From: Enoplosus armatus | Taxonomy: Eukaryota; Chordata; Actinopteri; Centrarchiformes; Enoplosidae | Assembly (NCBI RefSeq): GCF_043641665.1 | Contig: NC_092200.1 | Coordinates: 14,221,694-14,285,693, forward strand | Direction: 5' to 3' | DNA: 64,000 nucleotides | Shown: positions 1 to 11,285 of the stretch, one piece after another | Position numbering within the stretch: position 1 is the stretch's first letter | How the letters are laid out: each line of letters starts with the position of its first letter | Notes under the pieces: generated by a model | The model's input: only the letters and a program-made list of their open reading frames with translations | Told to the model about the DNA's origin: nothing | Databases searched by the model: none | Made by a program: the position numbers and the translations under genes

Positions 1-1689
1 TATATCTTCTTATCATGAATACAGTTTTCATAGATTAGTTTGAACCTGTGCTGCTGCCACGCTGCATGCTCCCTCTTGGCTGTGTTTATTTGCTGTGGCA
101 TTTTGATGCGTCCTGCTTTACCCCTGTTCATCGGGGCCAGCTCATCATCCAGCATGGGGAGCACTCGAGACGACCCAAACAAAGGGCAAAAGTCTGTTCT
201 CCCACCCGTGGTCAACAATCCTCACCTAATCCACAAACATATTTGGGGTTGAATAATAAAATATTGTACACTCTGTCTGGTTCGGTCTGACACCATCAGC
301 TGCTGTCACAGTGCTCACCTCTTCTATATACATCTATCTATATATCTATCTAATTATGTTATGTTTTTATAGGCACACTTGCCTACTTGCCTGAAAATAT
401 TGGAGCATGACCATGTTGTTTAGTAATGTTAGTCATGCGTTATGTCATGCGTAATCTTATTGTATATGGAATATTGTGCAGACCTAATGTTTTTAATTGA
501 TCATGTAAAGTTATTTTTTATGTTTTTACTGTGACATTTAAGTCAAAACACATTACTAACTATCCATGGATGCATGTGTTATGTTATCACCTTAGAGACA
601 TTTCCTCTTAAAAGTCTCCCAGTGTCATAAAAAAAGACTAACATAAAGTAAATATCAGAGGATGTGACCTATTACGTCCTAGGTGGAGGGATCCAACACT
701 GATGCAACACACACATAAACACTTTGTACATCATCCTCTCCCCAGTTGGCAGTTTGGTTTATGAGTCAGGGTCATAAACAGCAGGTGAACTTCCTGTGAT
801 GCCATCACATGTGTGTGTGTGTGTGTGTGTGTATGGGGGCTGCCAGGAAATGACTCGTAGTCTAGGGGGTGATGCTGCCAGGTTGCTCTCGGACAACAAC
901 CACACACACATACACTTTGTCTGGGCATGTATCTATCCGTGAGGCTCCCATATGTTTCTTAACACAACCTCTATCCCTTGGGACATGATGCTTGATGTCC
1001 TCTCCATATGGACCACATGATCTCAGGTTGCTGCAAGCGGGACAAGGTTGTGGAGGCCAGTGGAGTTGCAAAATTAATACAGAGCTTTTTTTCTGCGATT
1101 GGGAATTTGGCAAACTATAGTCCCTGAAAACTTCAAATCTTAAATAAGCAACAATCAAAGTTCAAACAAGAGTAACTCTACCACGCCACACTAGCAGCTC
1201 TGGCTGTACTCAAGCACAACTGTGCTTTGAGCTAAATGCTAATGTTAGCATGCTAACCTGCTCAGGATGACAATGCTAACATGCATGTTTAGCAAACTAT
1301 AATTGCCATGTTCACCATCTTAGTTTAGCACATTAGCACTTGTACAGCTGAGGCTGATGGGAATGTCATTAGGTTTGCAGGTATTTGGTTGTGAACCAAA
1401 GTATTGAAGAAATTAAGCTGTGTATCTTTTAGTGGTGCTCAAAGAAAAGTCAGGGGACCATGAATGAGCTATTTCAGAAAGGACCAAAGTGGCCGCTCCA
1501 CTAGTGTGGCTAAAAAGAATCATTACTTATTATTTTTCTATTAAAAAACTTGAACCTGACATCACACTCTGCCACTTTGGCAGTCCTACGTCAGTTCAAA
1601 GTCTGAGCTGCAGGTGCTCTCTTTAAAATAAATATTTTAAGGATGGCATTATTTGGTGTGAACAAGCCCTCTCCTCTCACTGCTCCCAG
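1..1689. other. 5' flank, no confirmed gene
   Basis: AT-rich flank with a degenerate tatc tract near 325-350, a (GT)n at 810-832 and a dispersed repeat copy at 1224-1408. Short open frames at 40-290 and 731-1158 have no recognisable product. If exons A to C are real, this would be intron or gene body of that gene. Confidence 0.5.
1224..1408. repeat. Dispersed teleost repeat of the GCTAACATG type (diverged copy)
   Basis: Dense runs such as gctaaatgctaatgttagca, atgctaacatgcatgtttag and gaggctgatgggaatgtcat, followed by ggtatttggttgtgaaccaa, match a repeat I recall as common in percomorph genomes. This copy is shortened. Family name and orientation are not assigned. Confidence 0.55.
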
Positions 1690-1763
1690 TCGTGCTTCCA
1701 CTTCCACCAACTGAAAGCTGGCAATGATTTCAGTCAGGAACATGTTCTTGTATCTGTGTCACA
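1690..1763 (+). CDS. Candidate internal exon A of an unrecognised upstream gene
   Basis: A very good acceptor (ctctcctctcactgctcccag) precedes 24 open codons plus two bases and a donor gtgaga. The translation begins SCFHFHQLKAGNDFSQEHVL and continues VSVS. It ends in phase 2 and fits candidate exon B, which starts with one base. I do not recognise the protein. Support comes only from splice signals, an open frame and phase agreement, and chance remains possible for so short a segment. Confidence 0.25.
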
Positions 1764-2443
1764 GTGAGACATAACACTAAACCCTCTGTGCTCCCTCTGA
1801 CTCCTCACCAGTGTTCTCTATTCACCCAGCTTATTAGTAAGCCACATTTCCCTTAATGATCACAGCCTGGAAGTATTTCTCTTCATATCAGCTGCACATC
1901 TTTAGCATAGCCTCTTTATAATGTGTTTCTTCACTGTTTTTTGCAATTTTGTCTTTGAAAGCCCTCGGCTTTTTGCTTACAATTAACATTTTTAAAGGCC
2001 TCTAATGTCACAACACCTTTGTTTTAATGTGATCATTCATCTGAGAAGCATCTGCAGGATAATAGTTTTCCCATGGCATATTTTCAGCTCACGATTATTC
2101 TTGGCTGAGGGCTAATTTAGCCCATTACATTTTTTACATTTACATTTTAGACATGTAGCTAACACTTGTATCTGGAGCTGCTTTCTAAAAGGTCATCAAC
2201 ATTACCAGCAATACATACTTTATGTAATCATAAAGAAAACACTGAATGTTTTTGAATACTTCTCATAAGAAGTGTGATTTGACCTGCATTATTCATAAAT
2301 CTTGCCGCTTTTCAGTCCAGCACAGTTGCCTCTGACAAGAAAAGGACCACTTGGAAAAATGTAATCACATTTGATCCAGATTTTCTGCCTTTTTAAATTG
2401 TATTCGGTTTAATTTGGAGGATTTTAACATTTGTCCAATGTAG

Positions 2444-2492
2444 CTTATCAAGAGTGGAGCAGCTACGATATGAACTGGTGCAAACTGTCAGG
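2444..2492 (+). CDS. Candidate internal exon B of an unrecognised upstream gene
   Basis: The acceptor tgtccaatgtag is weak in pyrimidines but the donor gtaagt is consensus. After one base completing a His codon from exon A, the segment reads LSRVEQLRYELVQTVR, which is amphipathic and protein-like. It ends in phase 0, matching candidate exon C. Only 49 bases long, so the evidence is modest and I assign no family. Confidence 0.28.
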
Positions 2493-3223
2493 GTAAGTGG
2501 GCATTGTTGTTGAAAGTGACTGTAGTTCCTGTACATTTTCCCTCTCCCTCCCTTGAGCTAAACTGACAAAAACTTTCTGTCTGCTGAGTCTTGCACTGCT
2601 TCACACTACATGAACCTGGCCAGTCTGGGCCAACAATCCCGACACATTTTAAAAATCATATGGGGCCCCGACTGGCCTGGAGCCTGATCTGCAGTCAGGA
2701 GGGTCTAGGTGTTCACTCTTCAGCACACATTCAGGGTCGGCTAATCTGTGCCGACAGCTGGGTTACTGCACACTCAGAATAAGAATAAAACTCATCTAGT
2801 GTAACGTAGCATTAATTCATATGCTAACTGTGACAGGTCTAGGCTAACCCACTTCTGAAGGCTACAGTCTGCTTTCAAATGTTCCTGTGTGAAATGGTGC
2901 TTTGCCCAGAGCCAAGAACCAATTTAGCGCTCGGAGACGGCCGGTGTAAGAAACGCTTCAGGGAGCTATAATCAATCATAATTGCTCAAAGTGGGGTGGT
3001 AAGTGCATTGCTCATCTTTCGGCAGTGGCATTCCCCTCACTGCTGAACTTGCACCATTCAGCAGTATGTTGAGGTGGACGGCAGGCAGCGGACGGCAGCC
3101 ACGATGCTGGAGATGGTTGATCCATCCCTGAGAGTATCCCCACCTTAACATGAGCTGTATTAAAACACACTGGTCGAAATATTTTGTAATATAACTCACA
3201 ATATCCTATCACAACTCCTTATA

Positions 3224-3224
<1 letters not shown>

Positions 3225-3264
<40 letters not shown>
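3225..3264. repeat. (CA)n microsatellite
   Basis: Uninterrupted CA dinucleotides of about 40 bp. Confidence 0.95.
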
Positions 3265-3268
<4 letters not shown>

Positions 3269-3683
3269 TCTGAAGGAGATGGTGCAGATATCATTAGACC
3301 CTGACTGGTAAATTATAGATCAGTTGGCAAACACAACGTTCTCTCACTGTGCTAGAGCATTTTATGCTTCTTCACCACAACATTGCAAAAAAAAAAAGCT
3401 TATTATGAACACTAATTATGAATAATGAATTGGTGGCAATACTTCATATTTCTATTTCTCTGTGCAAAACGCATGCACTGGTGCTGCTTCCAATATAACT
3501 GCAAAATGTGGAGTTGAATAAACAGTAATTATCAATATGTCAGAATGAGAAAAGCAAATAAAAGCCATATTTTACCCATTTTATAATGTATTTCTTCTCT
3601 CACTTATCAATGTACTGAAAGTAAATTTGAAAATTTGTGAAATGATTCCCTATAATTCACTTTCATGTACAGTAAATGTGACA

Positions 3684-3796
3684 CTACAGCCAACAGCCAG
3701 TTAGCTTAGCATACAGACTGGAAACATGGGGAAACAGCGAGCCTGGCTCTGTCCAAAGGTAACAAAATCTGCCCACCAGCACCTCTAAATCTCACT
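3684..3796 (+). repeat. Fragment of the long-arm foldback element
   Basis: Contains acagccaacagccagttagc, ttagcatacagactggaaac and gcctggctctgtccaaagg, ending caccagcacctctaaatctc. It matches the inner arm of the fuller copies at 26757 and 63270. The other arm is missing, and a decayed LINE sequence follows directly. Confidence 0.75.
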
Positions 3797-4010
3797 AGTG
3801 GTCTGATGAAGTACAGAACCACATCGTCTGCAAAGGTCCCCAAACCGGACACTTTGCACCCCCCAGGCTGTGCCTTCAGATCCTATCCATGAAAAGCCCA
3901 ATGAACAGAATTGGTGACAAGGGACAACCCTGGCAGAGCCCAACACCCACTTAAAAAATGCTTGACTTTCTGCCAAAATGTCAACTTCCTTGAAGCTTAC
4001 AATATATCTA
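3797..4010 (-). mobile_element. Decayed non-LTR retrotransposon fragment (reverse transcriptase region)
   Basis: On the minus strand one frame reads VGVGLCQGCPLSPILF and then, after a stop and a frameshift, FADDVVL (codons near 3822-3834). GCPLSP-LF and FADD are hallmark blocks of LINE reverse transcriptases, the latter being the catalytic site. The stop codon and frame break show it is inactive. The exact clade is not assigned, and the 5' and 3' ends are absent. Confidence 0.75.
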
Positions 4011-4205
4011 CGATTTCAGAATTTATACATATTTCTTATGCCGTGTCATTAAGTGCAGGAGATGGGAAGTGGCCATTGCCTTCTTTAGTGTTGTACTTCC
4101 CCTCCAAGTTTCTCCCACTGAAGTTATTAACAGCTCTGTTATGGCATCAGTCTGCCTTATTCCCACAAGCACAAGTTTGAAAAAGAAACTGTTGGCCACA
4201 CTGAG

Positions 4206-4207
<2 letters not shown>

Positions 4208-4238
<31 letters not shown>
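4208..4238. repeat. (GA)n microsatellite
   Basis: Pure GA dinucleotides of about 31 bp. Confidence 0.95.
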
Positions 4239-4243
<5 letters not shown>

Positions 4244-4462
4244 GGAGTGAGAGTTTGCCAACAGCGCCAATCGACCTACTTCCGATTTTGCGGTGCGGAT
4301 CAGTTTCAGGTTTTTGGCCAATGGGTGCTGCATGGTACGAATGTTTATCCCGCACAGGAAGGGTGGAAACATTTTTGGTGGAGAGCAGAGACTCTGGGTT
4401 TCAGAGCTGCTGTAACCACAACCAATCACTGGGGAAAATCTCCCCAAAGCCATTTCTCTCTG

Positions 4463-4463
<1 letters not shown>

Positions 4464-4522
<59 letters not shown>
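4464..4522. repeat. (GT)n microsatellite
   Basis: Pure GT dinucleotides of about 59 bp, one of the two longest arrays in the window. Confidence 0.95.
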
Positions 4523-4523
<1 letters not shown>

Positions 4524-7041
4524 GCCCTGACTTTGAAGCTTACAGTTCCTAGTCTTATCAAATCTATGGGGAGGTACTGCACAACTATTTTTGACATTAC
4601 AGTGGCCATCTACGAGGTTGGCTGATACTCTCAGTATATGTTAACAGAGATTTGGTGGATTGGTGTCTATTCAAATTCACTAGTATCAACAATAAAAAGC
4701 ACATTGATCGACCATGCTAAAAGATCAATTTCTTATGTAAGTTAAATCCTTTTCATATAACAATAAATTTCTAAGATTTCGAAAAAAAAAAAAAAAAAAC
4801 AACAACAATCCTCTACATTGTGGGAATTCAAATCACTTCCAAGTTCAAACATCTGAACTGAAGTTTTTTTAGTTCATGTATCAGCCCAGTAACCCCATAG
4901 GAATTGTGTTCATATTGAACATATTGAATTTTGCTCATTTATGACCAGTACCAATGTTTAGTGCCAGTGCAGGAAGTAGTGTGTCCTACAGTGTATATAT
5001 ACAGCAACGTGTTTGTGTCAAGTTGTCGTTTTTCTTTCTTTTTTTTTAACGTAACCAAATTATGGTATTGTATGCTATTGTGGTATGGTAACTTTTATTA
5101 TAATTGTGGCCATTGTGACTACCGGTCATGCTTGTAGAAATCCCAAAAACGCAGAGTCCAGAAAAAACATCAACATCACTGCAGCCCACTGGTCCTCTTC
5201 GTTATGTTTCCACTTCCATTTGATTTAACTCCGCGACTGCTCACTCCAGTTCCAATAGATAAGGTGGGACATCAAACTCAACAATCATCTTAGGAACAGT
5301 CCACTGGATAATTAGCCATTGCACTTAGCTTCCTTGAATTTCATCAGAAGAAAAAATGCCACTTGTGTTGCATGCCCACACACTAAGACAGCGACCAACA
5401 GCCTCACACGTAAACAATCTGTCGGGTAGCTAGTTTGGTTAAAAGGCAAGTTGCCCCAGAGGCAGATGCCCATTCAGTTAGCTACAGCAGCTATCCAGGG
5501 GGCTACTTCCTGTGTTTACATGCGTTCAAACCCAGAGAGAAGTATTTGAAATGATTTATTTGACACTAAAGTTTCCTAACCATAACTGTACCTCATTTAT
5601 TTGCTACTGAACATTAATAGCATATGATCATAACTGAAGTTCAGGACTACCCTTCAAGAACTACCCTTGATCACACCAAGCCGATGATGCACACAGAATA
5701 CTAATACTAAATACTAATACTTTGCTTTTCACAGCACTCCTCCGCACCTCCTCTTTCTGCCTTTCTCTCTCTCTCTCTTCATCTTTCTGTCTGTCCATGC
5801 AGATTCCTCTTGTTGGGGTTTTTGTTTGTCATCAGCGAAGAGACCGCCAGGACTGTGAAGCCAAAAGAATCCAGTCTTCCCCACGCGTTTTCAACTAATT
5901 GACTGCCAAATCAACTGACAACCCTTGTGTCTGAACAGCTTCATCTCATTCATACATCTTTTTTTCTGTCCTCAATAAACCAACTCAAGTTGTAGTTCTT
6001 GAGTCCATACAAGTGTGTGAAGCATGCCGCACATATTTGTTAACTGCATACCTCTCTCTCAATGCAGATAACAGGGACCCTATTGCTTCTGCAAAGTGAA
6101 TCTGGTTTCTTGCTGGTGTGAGCTGGTGTGAAACTGACTGCACGACTAAGCTTATTATGTAAATATCCAATCTGTTCTCAGCGATGGCAACGTGTGTAAT
6201 CAGGTTATTTTTACACCGAGCCGACCCATTTCTGCTGTTTGTCTGTACGTCTGCGTGTCCAGAGTTTAAACAAGCCAGTGCCCTGCTCAGATGGAGCCCC
6301 ATGGCAGAGGTTAATGGAGATCAGCTCCCTGCCTCATGTCAAAACTTCCTAGAAGGAGGTGCAATCACATCGTTGATGGGCTGTGATCAGAGCCAGAGAC
6401 CCAGATGTGTTGATTTCCTGTGTCATTTGGTCTTGAGAGCTCAGCCAAGCCATGACTCAAAATAGCAAAACTTCCAACTTTCTTTTTTTTTTGCACATGC
6501 AGTGCCATATTCTGGTTGGTTTAATGGCTTCATATGTAAGAATGCACGCATGTGAAAGCTATAGTGGGACTTTTTTAAGGCCACCTTGCACAAGCTTTCT
6601 TTTTGAAATGTGAATGGATTCAATATAAATTGATTGAAAGAATGAGCCAAAACTTTCCGTCTTTTATTGAACTGAATGACTAAATGTGCTTTGGCAGAAT
6701 TGAAATCCAAACTCCATCTAATGAAACATATGAAATACAACATTTGAGCAGAAACTATAATTTGACATGACTTAAAAGGATTTTTTATAAATTAGGTTTT
6801 CAGTGTATTACTATAAAACACAAGAACCAAGAAACCTTTTTAAATACATTTTTTATATTCAATGTTGTGAAATACATAAAGGTTTGAGATTCAATTAAAA
6901 AAAACAAAAAAACGCAGTGTGAGGGTGAAAAGCACCCTGAAATGATTTTGGGTTAGGACCCAAGTAAAGTGGTCCAACTGTGACAAAGGCTCTTGTTGGA
7001 GTAGAGCACTTATTTCTTACTGGAGTGTTTTTTTCTTTTAG

Positions 7042-7206
7042 GTGGCTTCAGCAGGCCATTCGATGACACAACAGCAATCAATCCAAGACCTTGTTGAGAG
7101 GGCGGCTTCTCACTATGCTTCCAAACCGACCCCGGAGCTTCATCTGGAGAGAGAACGTGATCTGATCGCGATCCCACCCAACCTCAGGAAGCACATGAGG
7201 AGATAA
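7042..7206 (+). CDS. Candidate terminal exon C of an unrecognised upstream gene
   Basis: A strong polypyrimidine acceptor (gtttttttcttttag) precedes 54 open codons ending in TAA at 7204-7206. The residues begin VASAGHSMTQQQSIQDLVER, continue through HYASKPTPELHLERERD, and end IPPNLRKHMRR. The segment is charged and helical, and looks like a genuine C-terminus. An ATTAAA at 7760-7765 could serve for polyadenylation. Joined to candidates A and B it gives one continuous frame. The gene would lie on the same strand as mmp16, about 4 kb upstream, with its body before position 1. I do not recognise the family. Confidence 0.4.
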   Translation: MASAGHSMTQQQSIQDLVERAASHYASKPTPELHLERERDLIAIPPNLRKHMRR

Positions 7207-9450
7207 ACGTGCTGTGAAGTTTCACTCCTATCTCCCATCTACTATGGTTTTCAAATACCTTCAATGATACAATCATTTTGGTTTCAGTGCTCCGTTGCAG
7301 ATCGCTGGCCTCTCTTCATCTTCCTCTCCTACTCTTTTCTTTATTCCTCTGCTCGAGGAAAAGGGGAGACAGACGGGAGACTTTGGATTCATGCTGCCAG
7401 GAGATCCAGGAGGTCTGACTGGGAGCAGATGCAGCAGTTATGAGACAGAGTCATGTTTGGAAAGAGAGGCTTTGAGGATCCTGGCAAAGCTCTGCGCTGG
7501 TGGGAGGACCAGTTGGAAAGGGCCAGAACCTTTCAAAAAGGGTATTCAGGATTATCGAGTGAGAGAGGAAATCATTAAGAAGAGGAGAGGAAGAGAGAGC
7601 GAGAGGAAAGGAGAGAGGAAGTCGGGATGAGAAAATGATTCAACCTGCCAACAAACTTCTAAATGAGCACAAGGAGAACAAAGACAGGAAGTCAAACTTT
7701 CACAGTAGCAGTGGCAAAATTATTGTAAACTTTTATCACAGCTAAGTGCAGTGAAATGTATTAAATCCAAGGGATAAAGAGAAGGGACGTCACTTCCTTT
7801 CAGCTGTGTTAAACCAAATGTTAAAAATATTGAAATATTAAACCAAATGCAATGAAAATTACACATCATCTTTACTAATGTTAATATGGGAGCACACAGA
7901 TGTTTTCAGACACAGGGCATATGCGTAAACATATGATAAAAAAGAAAAAAACTCCATATCATCTTAATAGTAATTGCTTCCTCAGAGTCCAACAGAAGTC
8001 GTTTTAATACTAATTGTGAACATTTTTCAAAATCCAGAGAAGGAAACCTACAGAGCCTTTCAGCTGAGTGCACAATTAGATATTTGCATCTAACAATCTG
8101 GTCAAAGCTCGGGATTTTAATAAGGCGGTGGATAGTTTTGCACAGAAACTGGTGAGGATGAAACAGCTGCTTTAAGGTAAGACAGCTCACTACGTGTTTA
8201 TGGCTGTTATGAATGAATGTTGCAAGTGTTTATCAGGCTCTATGATCAATGCTGTGGTGACCAGTTTGACACAAGTTCCAGTGTATGACTCAGTAACTGA
8301 TAGAGGTGGCAGACTGACGGCTTTGGATGGAAAATATATCACAAAAAAAACACAAATAGATGTGAGGACTTTCTTTTCATAATCCTGTGTGGCTGATAAA
8401 CAATACTAACACTACACTGACAAAGTTTCTTATGACGTTTTGCCTGCAGTCATCTAATATGAGGTTTTGCACTGAAATAACACATAATAATAACTGCATA
8501 TATCTTGCGTCTTTATATTTTGATGGTAAATGGATGATAACAGCATTTTCATTCCTACTGACGTTACTACTACATTATCCAGAAAGAGGAGGTATCTGTG
8601 CTCTTAACTTGTGCAGCAGGAAAGTATGCTAACATAACCTTTTTTCAATGTTAATATTACGCGTGTGTGAGCGGGGCTTCTGTGCTTTTATTCTGAACTG
8701 AACCTTGATGGTTTGGGCCAATCACAGGTCATTTCTCAGCACCTGTAGAACTAACTTGGTCTGGGTTTCTCACAAGGATTAGCTAAAGTCGGCAGACAAT
8801 TTTGGAAGTGTCCGAATGAGTGCCACAATTAGTATTTCTACCTCTAAACAGAAATATCACTGGTTTCCAGCAATCTGTCTACACCTTCACACATTTGAGG
8901 AGGACATTAGCATGAGAAGAAATGAGAACTTGTCACATTAACTTAACTTCTATGATCTATTGGGGAGTCCCAGGAGGATTTTAGTGTCTATATTCTCATC
9001 ACTTACGAGGTAAATCAACCATCTCTGTGTCTTCCATAAATCTCTACAATTCTAAACAGGGGCTCAGCTGTGCAAAAGATAAATCAACAATTCATGAGTC
9101 CGCAATCTGCCTTGTTACACACACTGTGAAGTAATGGCTGTGTGAGTCAGCAGACCTCAGAGCACAACACATCCTTTATCCTTTGTGACCCCTGATGAAC
9201 TGTGTCACATGCTGACCCCTGAGTATCAGACAGTGTTTCTCACTTACTGTATCTACATGTAGATTGGATTCACATGTGTGAACTCTAAAAGTGTGTCCCA
9301 TAGAAACTCAAGACTCATGGTTCACACGGGGGTCAAACAGGTCATCATGATAAACAGTTGTATTGCTGACTGTAATGTTGCTGATGCTTTTCAAACTTTA
9401 AATGGAGTTTTCCATTTAGCGTGATCGGTGAGAATTCCTCAGAGGAGGGT

Positions 9451-9483
<33 letters not shown>

Positions 9484-9548
9484 AAATTGAAACCTCATCA
9501 GTGGGCTAATGGTGTGGCTCACCTAACTTTTCTGTGGCACACACACTC

Positions 9549-9584
<36 letters not shown>

Positions 9585-10689
9585 ACACACAGATGCACTT
9601 GTTCCTCATCCCTTGGTGTTAGCCTAAGTGGAAAATCATTGATCTGGCTCATTAGATCTGACCCTTCTCTATTATCCGAGGAGATTAGAGAAAGGCTTTT
9701 TCATTAGAGACAGTTTTGTTTGTGTATTATGGGAGAGCCACAGTTCAATGTATCGTTCTTTTACCAGGTAACAGCACTTACATAACATATTTTAATGTCA
9801 ATAGATGAGACATAAAATTGTGACAGTATAAATGTAAAGATGATTAGACCTTGATTGGTCTAAGCAAGGTTTGCTGGTAAAAGCAGGAGATTGAAAGCTT
9901 GAGTTTCATGCTCATCAGTTACTCTACAGCAATGACAGACAATAGCATCACCATCCCCTACTGGAAACAATGCTGAGACACAGAGGAGACTTCTGGGTAC
10001 CATGGAAGACTTACTCACACTGAGGGTTCAGGTTATTTGAAATAAGCACTGAGCCTTTTATCACCCTCTAGTGGCCTTGAAGGATTTATATAATAAATAC
10101 AGTACAATAAAACCCACACACATAGATAGAAACACAACGGTACAACAAGCAGTTTTGTATTGGTAGATAAAAAGAATGAAAAATAACTATCAGTATATGT
10201 ACATCATATAATGATGAATGAATGAATTTCATTGAAGACCCTATATTCCCATATGACTGACAGTGTTATTATGCAACTAAATGAAACATTTATGTCAAGA
10301 AATAGGTCATTTAGGCTGTATTAAAGCAATGCTTCAAGTTGTAACATTGCTATAAAATAGAAACTAAGCCTATGGCTGACCTTTCTTACTTCAGTTTTCC
10401 CTCTTTGTAATTCATAAATATACCCAAAATAATCCATGTTCAGCACTTTCCTGGAACCTGTAGTCTAATATTATAAAATGTTATTTTATTTTATTTAAGT
10501 TGTCTGTGTATTCTGGTGAACTGACACTGGCCCTGGGTTACAAAGATAAAATCATACAAATGTTGTCATGTGAGCAACTCGGAACTCCACATTTGGATAG
10601 TTATTTGTTTACATGAAGTCGGCTATAATGTGTTAACTGAAAAAAACAAAAACAGCGAGCCTTCAGCTCATGGACAACATTTCAAACAG
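7207..10689. other. Intergenic region before mmp16
   Basis: No supported gene. It includes a purine-rich stretch at 7540-7625, which creates a long but unconvincing open frame from 7295, and opposed (GT)n and (AC)n tracts at 9451-9582. If exon C is real, the first few hundred bases are its 3' UTR. Confidence 0.5.
9451..9582. repeat. Opposed (GT)n and (AC)n tracts
   Basis: A GT tract (9451-9482) and an AC tract (about 9553-9582) are separated by about 70 bases. Because GT and AC are reverse complements, the single strand could fold into a hairpin. Confidence 0.85.
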
Positions 10690-11080
10690 AAACTGTCCGG
10701 GCTCCGGACTGTTTTTATAGGAGAATTTGGCTCAGGAGTGGGATGGGGGCGCTCGTGCCAGTGCGCACATGCGCATTCGGTGGGAAACACGATTGAAAAC
10801 GGGCAGCTATGCCGCGCGGTGCAGAAAACGAGCTGGACGCGTCCGCTTGGAACAACGGCCGGTGTACTGGAGGACTCACCCGGGGACTGCAGGACCGGGA
10901 GGCTGCTGACAGGCGTTAACGGCGAGTCTTTCCCCGGGGACAACCTCCTCCTGAAACCGCGGCGAAAGTAGCGGCGACGCTATCCGCTCCTTCTCCCCTG
11001 TCCCTCTCCTCTCCCCTGCTTTCGGCACCGCAAGAGAGACACCGAGACGTCGGCTATGTTGCTGCTGAACGTCTAGGATT
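10690..11080 (+). promoter_or_regulatory. mmp16: CpG-rich promoter / 5' UTR region of mmp16
   Basis: CpG density rises sharply here, with about 34 CpGs between 10741 and 11100 by hand count, whereas surrounding DNA is CpG-poor. It ends just before the mmp16 start codon. It has GC-rich elements (gggggcgctcg, cgcgtccgc, ccgcggcg) and a pyrimidine tract at 10985-11020. A weak TATA-like tttatag sits at 10714-10720. The likely transcription start lies in this island, but its position cannot be read from sequence alone. Confidence 0.65.
11056..11076 (+). promoter_or_regulatory. Short upstream ORF in the presumed mmp16 5' UTR
   Basis: ATG at 11056 opens a six-residue frame (MLLLNV) that stops at 11074-11076, 83 bases before the mmp16 start and in a different frame. 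G at -3 gives moderate initiation context. If the transcript begins upstream of it, this uORF could lower or regulate translation of the main frame. Confidence 0.4.
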
Positions 11081-11159
11081 TACCCCCGTTGTCCGTTTGT
11101 TTGTAAAGACTGTAAATAAAACTGCTCAGAGACAATAAGCGACAACAGCGGGGTTCACT

Positions 11160-11285
11160 ATGGTTTTATTGGCGGTCCGCAGTAGCAGATGTCTTAATAG
11201 CTGCTGTATGGGGACGTTATGCTTGCAGTTGTTGCTGTGGATTTTATGTGCCGTGAACGGAGAGGAGCAGCCGTTCAGTGTAGAG
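11160..11285 (+). CDS. mmp16: mmp16 coding exon 1: start codon and signal peptide
   Basis: The exon has 42 codons and ends in phase 0 before donor gtaaga. The start is ATG with A at -3 and G at +4, a strong Kozak context. An in-frame TAA at 11136-11138 means no upstream in-frame Met is available. The residues give an Arg-containing N-terminus (R7, R10), then a hydrophobic stretch (about 17-32, with [11 protein letters not shown]) and a probable cleavage near G34-E35. The WILCA core resembles MMP16 signal peptides. The N-terminus holds five cysteines (C11, C15, C16, C21, C30), all within the presumed signal. The last residues, FSVE, lead into the propeptide in exon 2. Confidence 0.9.

Larger units (their letters stand above)
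2493..7041. other. Non-coding stretch between candidate exons B and C
   Basis: Contains the foldback fragment at 3684-3796, a LINE fragment at 3797-4010, microsatellites at 3225-3264, 4208-4238 and 4464-4522, and a poly-A run near 4782. Apart from these I see no supported gene. Open frames at 4069-4609 run through the GA and GT arrays and are not believable. Confidence 0.5.

Noticed and set aside
2316..2396. Open segment after acceptor cttgccgcttttcag, translation starting SSTVASDKKRTTWKN and stopping at 2394
   Set aside because: It could be an alternative terminal exon of the upstream candidate gene, but it has no good donor, and the phase-consistent chain 1690-2444-7042 explains the region better.
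4069..4609. Two open frames of 150 codons or more on opposite strands
   Set aside because: Both run through (GA)n and (GT)n arrays, which are stop-free in several frames.
5817..5917. Segment after a strong acceptor (ctgtctgtccatgcag) with a hydrophobic frame containing FLLLGFLFVISEETAR
   Set aside because: Ends quickly in stops in all frames and its phase does not fit the upstream candidate exons. Possibly a cryptic site only.
10761..10775. tgcgcacatgcgca, similar to an NRF-1 site
   Set aside because: The two half-sites are separated by two extra bases compared with the GCGCATGCGC core, so I do not call it.
10570..10971. 133-codon plus-strand open frame before mmp16
   Set aside because: It lies in the CpG-rich promoter/5' UTR region, where lack of AT-rich stops lengthens random frames. 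No protein resemblance.
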